DNA from: Haliclona indistincta
Lineage: Eukaryota; Porifera; Demospongiae; Haplosclerida; Chalinidae
Assembly (NCBI GenBank): GCA_964017065.1
Contig: OZ024786.1
Location: 8,561,047-8,625,046, forward strand
Direction: 5' to 3'
DNA length: 64,000 bases
Made by a program: the position numbers and the translations under genes. A model generated the notes under the pieces. The model was given only the letters and a program-made list of their open reading frames with translations, was not told where the DNA came from and did not search any database. Below, in pieces: positions 45,620 through 55,572 of this stretch (position 1 is the stretch's first letter; the number at the start of each line of letters is the position of its first letter).

Positions 45620-46468
45620 ATGGAGCAACACTCGGAGCAACACAACTACTACCAGTCCAGAATACGACAGCTGTCCGCTCGTAGAATGCTTGTGCTAATG
45701 GGAATTGTTTTAGTGTGTGTCCTGTTTCTTTCAGGACTGCATTCGCAGATGACGACCGTCGGCAACCGTAACCGTAAACAAACGTACTTCAACACAAACC
45801 GATGCCTACACTATAGCCCAAATTATCCTTCAGCAGGAGGGGCTGGATGCAGTCTCGAATGCAAACAAGTAGATGGTGGGAAGCAAAGTTCTAGTTTTGG
45901 TTCTGGATTCTACAACACTACTCACCAATGGCCTAAAGACCTCGTCCACAACATGCTCCTGGCATCAAAGATTCTGAAATCTTATGGCAAACCACACAGT
46001 CTTGACACAGAACGAAAGATCTATATTCACGTTACATTTGACTATTACTGTTGCTATAGTCCTGATGATGCTATCAAGATAGGAAAGTTTCTAAACAGTC
46101 AAAAATGGACGTCCCGTGAAGTGCAGTTTGATCGAGTAGTGTGTACTATATATGGCACAGGAGAGATGGTTGCACTAGTGCTAATGGTTGATGAAAAATA
46201 TCAAAATGATCTCCTCCAGTGGGCCGTGCAAACTGAGAAAGATCTAGAAGCAGTGACTGGCGTTAAAAAACATATTGCACACAATAATCTTCAAAATTAT
46301 CATATGACTCTAGCCACAGTTAACCAGAGTGTGTTCCCAGTGAAAGCAGCACTTGAGGAGATCAACAGAGTGATCCAACCAGGAACCTGGCACTCCAGTC
46401 CAATAACCCTTCACAGACCAATATGCAACAAGTGTAATGAACTCATCAATGATCACTATTTTATGTGA
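45620..46468 (+). CDS. Type II membrane protein with 2H phosphoesterase-like motifs, copy B
   Basis: Paralogue of the gene at 44095; 282 residues from the Met at 45620 (MEQHSEQHNYYQSR), with a possible upstream in-frame Met at 45566. Same design: basic start, membrane span (MLVLMGIVLVCVLFLSGL), Cys-rich neck, IHVTF and YHMTLA motifs. The N-terminal part has diverged clearly from copy A. Long stretches of the body are identical at base level (for example 45944-46018 against 44394-44468, and most of 46310-46437), a sign of recent exchange. The C-terminus is extended (NDHYFM). It lies 341 bases upstream of the divergent end of TEX9 (convergent orientation). Confidence 0.65.
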   Translation: MEQHSEQHNYYQSRIRQLSARRMLVLMGIVLVCVLFLSGLHSQMTTVGNRNRKQTYFNTNRCLHYSPNYPSAGGAGCSLECKQVDGGKQSSSFGSGFYNTTHQWPKDLVHNMLLASKILKSYGKPHSLDTERKIYIHVTFDYYCCYSPDDAIKIGKFLNSQKWTSREVQFDRVVCTIYGTGEMVALVLMVDEKYQNDLLQWAVQTEKDLEAVTGVKKHIAHNNLQNYHMTLATVNQSVFPVKAALEEINRVIQPGTWHSSPITLHRPICNKCNELINDHYFM

Positions 46469-46561
46469 ATAGTTCGCTCAGCCTGTTTGCACTTGTGATG
46501 TCTGCATGTGTAAACACAAGTTAATTTGAGTTTAGACATGTATATGTCATGATGTGTATTG

Positions 46562-49500
46562 CTATGAAGTGTCCCAGTTGAGTGACTTGATGAACTCCTC
46601 CTCTGTGAAGGACAGCATCCGAGCTGCTTCGACGTGTAACTGAGATAGAGAAGAGGGTATGAAGAGTTTCAGTTTGTCTCCATACATAGTCTATACCATC
46701 TATATCTATGGTGTGACACCTCTCATTGACTTGGTTTACTAGTGACATTGTTATTGTGACTACAGTCATGCAACTTTTGGAACAACAAAACTATCAGGCA
46801 TTAATTGTTACATCTTTTAAAAATTGGAACACTTACGACACCATGTGTGTCACAGCAATCTGGTTATGATCTCATGCTTCATTAGGGATGGTCTACAATG
46901 TGACGTGATGGCTTGTGCCATGCTGCGTCTATACAACACAGATCTACTTTAGTGTTATGTTGCATTTGCAATACAATTTTGAATAATCAGGGATTCAGGG
47001 TTGGGGCGAAGTACTTTTGAAAGTATTTAAGTAAAGTACAAGTACTTTCAGAAAATACTGAAGTACAAGTACACATAGCAAATTTTGCCTTGTGACTTAA
47101 ATACAAGTACAAGTACTAAAATTTGTGCAAGTACAGTTTTAACTATGAGCTTGTCAAGTTATTTGGAGGAATGACTTCATGTTTATGCATGTAATTTCAC
47201 TGTTCACACTATTTTTATAAACACAAAGTCCAAAACTGTTTAGAATGGCTAATGCATACTGTTACTTATTGTCACATCTAAAAATACATTAAGCATTCAA
47301 AGCACATTGATATATTTAAGTACAAGTACATCCATAGAACTGATATAGGACTTAAGTATAAGTACAAGCACCACTGTACTTGGCCCCAACCCTGTTTGAA
47401 TTAGCAACACAACGCCTACCACTCTGTCACATTGTAGACCATCCTATAGATCTATGTGATGTAGAACTAACATTCACCTTTTGTCTCTTTAGAATGTCAA
47501 TTAGTTTCATTTGCTTTTTGAATGCTGCTATCAGCTCGTTCTTCTGGTTCTCTAATCTCTTGTTCTCTCCCAATAATTCCTCCATCCTCTGTTTCTCTTG
47601 CTTGCTTACATCCTGCGCAGAGAGAATGAGTACACAGTAACAAAGAAAATATTATTCAAAATGAAAGAGAAATTTACATACAGAATTTAAGTATGTAATA
47701 TAGTTAGCAACACCTTAGAGTCAGTCCGTGCCTTGCGAAGCTCTGCTTTGTACCTCTCTACCTCTTCTGTTGCTCTATTTAGCCGCACCTCTACAGCACT
47801 GTGACCACTAGCTGCTTTACGATGAGCTGCCTTCATTGAATCTATTTCCTGAAAGATAGAATGGAAACATGTATCACACGTTGTCAGCTTCTTTCATGAT
47901 CGTGTAGAGCTTACTCTTCTGAGTGATATCAGTTGTGCCTCTAGTCCTTCAGTCTTGTGTTGCATGTCAGATGATAGTTGCTTATATCTGGTCAACTGAA
48001 CCTATGCAGCAACAAAATACACAAGTGAATCATGTTCACCAATTCACACATCTTGGAGTATTAAGGCGCGTTCACATGGACCCTGCAAAGTGGATTGAAT
48101 GCGCATTCAATCCGGTTCGTTAGCGTTCACATGAATCCGCTTCTGCTCGATGTGAATTCAATGCGCATTGCGTTCAATCCACCTCTGGAGGTGGATTGAA
48201 AGTGGATTGGAAGCGAATTGCATTTAGTGCGTGGGCAGACGCGAGTAGATACAAGGCGCTTGGTGGACTAAACGCTTTGTAATGGACGTTTAAAGCTACA
48301 AAAGCATCGTTGGAGGCTAAGAAGAACGTGATGTAGACTTTTGAAAATCGAATAGCCGCGTAATTCGCATCCAATTCGCTACATGTGAACGCTCGCGATG
48401 TGCATTGAATTCGCTTCCAATTCGCTTTGACGAGTTTGGGGATTGAATGCGCATCAAAAGTGGATTCCATGTGAACGCGCCTTTAATGTAACACAAGCTA
48501 GGGCGCTTATTTCCTTCAAGGGTGTTTAAGTCCATCCTAGGCATTTGCCTAGGCATCCTAGGCATTTGCACATGCAATACCTTAGGTGTCTATTCAAGGA
48601 GGGGTTCTATTACAAATTGTCAACAAACTGAAAAATTCATAAATTGTACTGCAAGACTTGCCTGCATTGAGTGATGGTTCTGTTTTAGTTTAGTGTTCTC
48701 TTCAGTAATTTCTTTCAGTGATCCTTCTGCAGTGCTCAACTGCTTGTCCTGCAAAAGTTGTCGGCAGTAATCATCAATAATTACAATGCCTTAGCTAAAC
48801 CTTGGTATTATTTTCAGCAGATAGTCTGTCTACTTCCTCTTGAAGCACTCTTAGTTTAGCTTTCATGAATCTCATCAATGCCTCTATAGTACATACATAA
48901 TGGTGAAGTACAGCAGTTTTCCTGCTTCTTGCAATAGTAAAGCGTAGACCGTAGAGCGTCACCTCATGCACTAATGTGTGAAGTCTTTGATCATCCTCCA
49001 TCGTGTGAATAAGATAACAAAGACTTCACACATTAGTGCATGAGGTGACGCTCTACGGTCTACGCTTTACTATTGCAAGAACCAGGAAAACTGCTGTATT
49101 TGTGTCTGTGCATAAGGATACAGAATGTGTGTACAAATGTGGTTTGAAACACATGCTAGAAACTGGGCAGCCATTACAACATAAGGCAAGTAGTTGCATG
49201 AGTTAGTGACCACACCCATTACTAACCTGTCCCCATATCTTCAGCTACTTCAGGCACAACATCACTCATTCTAAGATGATACGAGCGGTCTCTTCGTCCC
49301 TCTTCTTCTTCATGTGCAACAGTGATGTTCTCACGAGCTAGTTTTTCCTCCAATTCACGTACAGTACGCTCAATATCATCAGTAAGTGAGCTTTGCAAAT
49401 CACGGTCTTTCTCTTGAATCCTTTCCTTGCCAGCCCTCTGTTGCTTTCCTCTCTCTCCCTTCACTCTTTTCCTTTCTCTACCTTCATCTCTTTGTGATGG

Positions 49501-50220
49501 TGACCGTTCCGTTGTTGTGCTGATAAGCCGTGATGTATCAGTAACACTACGCTCAGCATCCTCATCTTCTTCACTGCTCACAGCAACAGAATCTTCAGAC
49601 ACAAACGATAGATTTTCTCTCTACAAAATGACATCCAACAGTAGTAAACTGTGCGCCCGATAAACTGAGCACATTCATTGCACTGTAATACCGTATAGCA
49701 CAGGTATAGCGGGTAATTTTGGAGGGTCACAATTTTGATGAATGACCCAGATTTTGCGTATTGGCGAATTAAATTTTGGCGTCAAATGCCTGGCTCACGT
49801 ATTACTGCAATAGAAAAAGCAGATTTTGGCGAATGCTTGACGATTCAGCAAAGTCTCCAAAGTTTCTCCCGCCAAAATTACCCGCTATACGGTAATCGAC
49901 CAATACTGTCTCACCATTAGCTCCTCTGCTTCTTGTACTAGAGTTGCTGTCTTAGCTTCTAGCTCTTCATTTAGGCGTCTAAGGTGATTGAACAATTCAA
50001 CAGTCACGTGATAAGAGCTTGCAAACTACCTGTATCTTTCTTCTTTAAGTCTTAGTGCTTCTCCAGCCTTCTTGCCTGTTTTTGTACTATGCTGGGGTCT
50101 GCCTGCACCAGAGGATGAAGCAGACCTCGCTCGATCTATTAGTCTCGGCTTCGTATTCTTGGCTGTTGTTGACGAGGATTGAGTCCTGGGCAATGACACT
50201 TTGCTTCTGTGACTGCTCAT
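46562..50220 (-). CDS. TEX9: TEX9-like coiled-coil protein, 9 exons
   Basis: The spliced minus-strand product is about 430 residues. Exon 1 (50220-50030) is a basic Ser-rich head. Exon 2 gives RRLNEELEAKTATLVQEAEELM, matching the conserved N-terminal helix of TEX9. Exon 3 (about 49624-49229) is acidic and low-complexity. Exon 4 (about 48885-48800) gives MRFMKAKLRVLQEEVDRLSAE. Exons 5-8 form a long coiled coil (KLIDILKRQK at the end of exon 8). Exon 9 gives the diagnostic end LHVEAARMLSFTEEEFIKSLNWD, with the stop at 46562. TEX9 is a centrosome/centriolar-satellite and testis-linked coiled-coil protein; its exact role is not settled. Intron 5 seems to use a GC donor. The introns hold several MITEs. 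Confidence 0.9.
46996..47394. mobile_element. MITE with CAGGGTTGGGGC ends in a TEX9 intron
   Basis: About 399 bases bounded by CAGGGTTGGGGC and GCCCCAACCCTG. The inside is made of AAGTACAAGTACTT-like words in both orientations. CAGGG-type tips resemble hAT superfamily elements, but no 8-base target duplication is evident. Confidence 0.8.
48063..48483. mobile_element. MITE with AAGGCGCGTTCACATGGA ends in a TEX9 intron
   Basis: About 420 bases with inverted ends AAGGCGCGTTCACATGGA / TCCATGTGAACGCGCCTT and many inner GTGGATTGAATGCG-like words in both orientations. Flanked by TTAA on both sides (ATTAAGG, CCTTTAATG), which hints at a TA or TTAA target. It lies within the GC-AG intron of TEX9. Confidence 0.85.
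48910..49097. mobile_element. MITE (ACAGCAGTTTTC family) in a TEX9 intron
   Basis: 188 bases that fold nearly end to end: ACAGCAGTTTTCCTG...CTTGCAATAGTAAAGCG pairs with CGCTTTACTATTGCAAG...CAGGAAAACTGCTGT. It sits immediately upstream of TEX9 exon 4, a few tens of bases from the acceptor. Same family as 15381-15580. Confidence 0.88.
49689..49894. mobile_element. MITE (TACCGTATAGC family), copy 1
   Basis: About 206 bases with ends TACCGTATAGC...AGCGGGTAATTTTGG and CCAAAATTACCCGCTATACGGTA. TA at both ends suggests a Tc1/mariner-like target. Another copy is at 53032-53235. Confidence 0.8.
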
Positions 50221-50399
50221 GACTACCTAGACAGTAGTAATCAGCTTCTTCACAACCACCAGCTGCTAGTTTACTTCAGCAACAGCAAGTACAGCAACAG
50301 CCTTTGAAAAGAGGCGCGTCTTGACACGTGTTTAACCACGCCCTTTAATGAGTAACCACGCCTTCAACTTCAGCACGAGCTTCAAAAAAGGAGATCGAT
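50221..50399. promoter_or_regulatory. Bidirectional promoter region, TEX9 / UBXN6
   Basis: Only 179 bases separate the divergent start codons of TEX9 and UBXN6. Both promoters and both leaders must fit here. Tandem words ACCACGCC(C/T)T near 50335-50362 (GC-box-like) are the only motif that stands out; no TATA box is seen. Confidence 0.65.
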
Positions 50400-53300
50400 A
50401 TGAAGAAGTTCTTCAAGGATAAGATTACAGACATAAAATTCAGCCGTGCTGGTCCTGGACACAGGCTCAATGAAGAACAGCCCAAGCCAATACCGAAAAA
50501 GACTAAACGTAAGCTCTGCAATTGATATCAGTGAACAAAAATAACCCTTTTGTTCTACATGTACAGCTGATGAACAACCTGAGCATAAAGTGCCTAGTAA
50601 GCCAGCTCAGTCAGCTGGAGCTGCTGCTCTCAATAGACTAGAGAATAAGGACAAGAAGGCTACTTCATCACATTCTCCCATTGTCCAGGAAGCCAAAAGA
50701 GAATTATTATGTGCACAAGCAAGTGAGAAATCAAAACGTTTTTGAATCAATGTTTATGTTGATGATCTCAGGTTCACAAATACCACCTTCTGGAGCTACT
50801 GCCAGTGCCGCCGCGACTACTGTAAGCTATAGTACTCATGTGTCACAATGATAATATGTGTATATTGTAGGCTTCATCTGCACCACTGCATCAGCCATCA
50901 CTGATCTCTCACTCACATATCACGGTGTGCATGTTGTGCCCTCTGTGTAACAGAAGCGTACCTCAAGCTACCGTACATGAACACATGGAGGAGTGTCTAC
51001 AACAAGTAAGACAGTTTTAGGTTACCAATAATTTTGGTGGTGGACTAAATGCTTTAAAATTTGTTTTGTTTGCGAAATTTAAATTCAGTGGAACTCCTCA
51101 TCTCTCTATACTGAATTGCTACATAATGTATAATATATCCCCACCCTCTCTATAATGGACAATTTTGCTTGCAATGGTGTCTGCCTTAGAGACGTTCCAT
51201 GTGTACACAAGAAACCAGCCATATGGTATCTTACTATTGTACATGTTCATATTATAGTATAGTTGGTAGTTCTATTCACTCATACAACAGTTGGTGTGTG
51301 CTCTCTATGACTTGTATATGTCTGCTTTTATGTAATACTGTGCTACAGCGGTTTTCACGCTTCTTGCAAAATTTGATTCGTAAACCTTGAAACGTGAACC
51401 ATACATTATCAGCAATAAAATAGGATCCACACGCTGTGGTTCTGAATCCCATTGTATGACAAGTCTCTTTATATGCATTGCATCGATGAGATTCAGTACT
51501 ACAGCTCTTGGGCACTGTTTTATTGCTGATAATGTATGGTTCACACTTCACGGTTTACGAATCAAATTTTGCAAGAAGCGTGAAAACCGCTGTACTGTGT
51601 GAGCTGCTGTATTGGACAAGAGTCATGTACATGTAAATCAACTTTGCTAGTGTCAATTAATAATTATGTTCGGGATTAGAGTACAGAATACAGGATTAGG
51701 TATCCAACCAAAATTATGAGAACTGATCGTTTGTCTTTGCAATTATCATCAGTTGGCAAAAGTAGTTGTTTGGTAGCTTATTAGGAAGCTCTCAGTAGGG
51801 ATGGCAGTAATGACAAACCACCAGTGAATAACTCATTCACATACTGTGAGATACATTAGTAAATTTGGTTATTCCAACTAGTAAGTATTAGTTATTGCCC
51901 TCACACGAGGGCAATAAATGATTTATTACATAGTTCGTCTATGTGAGCGCAATAACATTGCGAATTTTTCAAACTCGCAGAGACGCAACCGTCTGTTGCT
52001 ATAGAAGACGCTACGCGCGGTCAATAATCTACATTAATGCCCTCGAATAGAGCAATCTGATTGGTGAAAGATGACGTACTATGTAATAACCATAATTTCG
52101 GCATTTTCGGCATTTGTCCGTTTGACTAATAATTTCATTGCTCCATTATTAAATGCATGGGTATGGGGATTATGTGTAATTTAAAGGATACGAATGAAGA
52201 GCGAAATATTCTTGTGCGAAATTTCTATACGGTGCTAACAACTACACTGTAGCAGATTGTCATGTCCTAGATCTAACTGTTCTACGCACACAGCAACCTA
52301 GGCAATGCTAGCATATCGGGTACTCTTCAATATTAAGAGCTTCTCACTCAGCTGATGTATCAGGTAACTTAGCAACCATTCATGTAACATGGGATACATT
52401 AGCATTTCAATCCTGTAATTCTTACGTACCTCATTATTGTGGATGACCTCTTTGTTTTCTCAGGAGTATCTTAAGGAGCCATTGAGTGGATCAGTTCACA
52501 TGATACACACATTATGTACTGATGCTGACAAGAGAAAGCTATGTGTGGACACCATTTGCAAGTGAGTAATACATTACACTTTATACCTTATTTGGGATTG
52601 CAATTTCTCTGTGTGGTCTGTGTCCAGCCCAAAGCATGTGTATGTTGTAGTACTGCTCATCCACCTAATAGTGTACTGGGAAAATTGTTGAAAAATCTTT
52701 CACATGTATCTCTATTTTTTGTACAGTTATTCAGTGAATACTATATTTTATGTGGACCATATCATTGTCTTCATGTCATTTATACCCCAGTGTAGGCAGA
52801 ACCACGAGGCTAACTGTAGTCTGTTTGTGTCTTGGCTGGATCTCAGAAACGCCTGAAAGCTAGGCACTGATAGCTAGGCACTGAAATCCAGTCTTGAATT
52901 TCAAGCGTTTCAAGACTGGATTCAAGGATTAGCTTTCGATGTATACCATGATTTGCTTACTTTGGCAGCCATTGCGGGCGCTGTGGTCTTCTACAAAGAA
53001 AAACTGTTCACAGTAGACTTGCTAGCAATGATACCGTATAGCGGGAAATTTTCGCGGGAGAAAATTTTCGCGAATGCGCGAGATAGTGGATTTCGCGAAT
53101 AATATTAATTTTTTGCTAATCGGCGCTATTGGCCTATCTTTTTCAACTAAAACAAGACATTTACTGATAAAATTTTCGCGAATAGCCTGTAATTCGCGAA
53201 AATTTTATCTCTCAAAAATTTCCCACTATACTGTATGTACTACAGGACAACAGGCAAGCCCAGTGAAATTAAAGGCTTGCCCCTGTGTGACATGTGACAT

Positions 53301-55528
53301 GTGTTGCAAGTGTTATGTAGCTGCACCATCACCATGGTACTTGATTACTGTAGTGCATTATTGTTCTCCTACAGATATCTTGACAATATCATTTCAAATC
53401 CAACTGAGCAAAAGTATCGAAGAATCAGATTAAACAACAAGGCATTTGAGGTATGTTCAACACTCCAGTGCCGTTGTGGTAGTAACAGCAGCCAGAGTTA
53501 GCAGCAGTAAAGGTCAAGCTTGTCATGGCTACACCCAGTTATCATGAGGAGTCTATCGTTAATTTGTAGTCGTCTGCTTTGTTCTGCAAAATACGGCTGT
53601 TGATTGTCTTTCTGCTAGAAAATATCACCCTAATGCTTGGTTTTGCTATTCGTATTCTTCAAATGACTCCTGCAGAGTAGGGAGAATCTTCTGTTGAGTG
53701 CTCAGGAGTGACCATGCCTTTCTAATCTTCAATATGGTCAGCTTCATGGTGTAGCCATGGCAAGTCTCAGCAATGAGCCTGAGCGAGTACATTTGCTGCT
53801 ACTAGTACTGTTGTTGCAACTATGAGTACTACTGCTGTTAGAACTCTTACACTTCAACATGCAAGCCTGAGTAGTTTAGTATTGTGTTAGTGTTTAATAG
53901 CTGCTAATAAATATTTGATATTGCTCTATACAGGAAAGAGTGAGTGGTGTAGTGGGTGGGTCACTGTTCTTGGAGGCAATTGGTTTCCATCAGCAGCTGT
54001 TGCCGCATCAAGGTGAGTTAGGCTCTATTGGTGGGTAAGAATCTCATAATTTGATTGTGTAAGTTGAAAGTGCAGAAAATAATTTGTTACTGCATACCTA
54101 CCTGGTATATGTTTGTAAATTATGGATAGATTTACTCTTCTTAGTAAGGCACCACTACCTACTCCCATGCATTTCAATTGTGAGTCTCTTTGCATTGTGC
54201 CAGCATCTAGGCTTTACGACACATGTCTGTTTATAATAATTATACCCTGGTCAAAAATGAAAGATGCCGCCCATGTTTTAATCCTACATTGAACACTTAT
54301 TTTATAAAATTGTTAGACAGTACATCTGAGGATCTATGTGATGTAGAAGCCCGAGAGCCGTTGCTAGCTAGCATCTGAACGTAAAAAGGGCACTATGGTA
54401 ACGGTGCAAGGGCTTCTACATTGCATAGATCTGATTGGGTGTGCTGTCCAACTGATTTAGACCATAGTAACAGCAAACAGAAACGAATCAAACGACGACC
54501 AAGGACAAAATTATTATGTAGAACTTCCGTAATCTGCGCCGCGTGGTGGGATTCCATAATGAGGTCATGGCAATGGCGGGATCCATTATGAGCTATAGAG
54601 ACCCGCAGCTATACAACCTGATTGGTCAACATCGCTTACCTATGGTATAATTTGATTTAGAGTGCACCTCAATCAAAGATCACTGACTTGAAGTGCATTG
54701 GCTGTTATGTTAGTAGTTTTGTGCTTGTACAAGCATTCCAACCATACTTTTACTCAGCTTTTACATGTACTACAGCATGACTGCGTGATGTTGACTGTTA
54801 TTTTAGTTGTAGTCTATGTAACCAATATTTCCTGTTGTTCTTGTGCATTTACATGTTAATAAGCAAGCATGCCCATCTGCATAGCAGGTATTTGAATTCT
54901 GATGAAAACAATTTTGATTTGTGACATGGCAATGTTATTTTTACAGATGGTGAAACTCAGTTTTATGTGTTTTCTGAAGACACACCAGTTGATGTGGAGT
55001 CATTGTCAACACAGCGTGAGCTACTCATAACAACTCAACCACTGAAACCTGTTCTGGACAGAAATCCAATGGTTAGTATTGGTGCTCTGTCACTGATCAC
55101 ATTCTTGAGTTTATGGCTAGAATCAGTTTCGGGATGCTATAATTGATGTGTCTGTAGTTATTGACAAGTTTGCACCTTGTCTGTTACGGTTTCTACTTCA
55201 ATGATTTATATTTTGTAAACTATGTCATTTACATGTACCAATTACTTACTACAATCATCAGATCCTAAATGTATTGTTTAACATTTATATTTTACTGTTG
55301 TGTGTTTTCTCCTATAAGGTGTTCAAACCATCAAACAAGCTAAACAAGTTTGACTTATCCTCTGACTTCTATCATCTCACTCTGGATGAGATCAGAAAGG
55401 AACAAAAACAGAGGTGTGTGCTAAGGTTGTGTAAGCAGGTGTGCCTAAACTAAAGGAGTGGCAAATAAACTAAAGGAGTGTCTCCATCCTTTGTTGTATT
55501 GCACAATAGACTAATAATTTACAATAAT

Positions 55529-55572
<44 letters not shown>

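Noticed and set aside
48174..48577. Two minus-strand frames of 86-98 residues in TEX9 intron 5
   Set aside because: They lie within or across the MITE at 48063-48483 and share no homology with TEX9.
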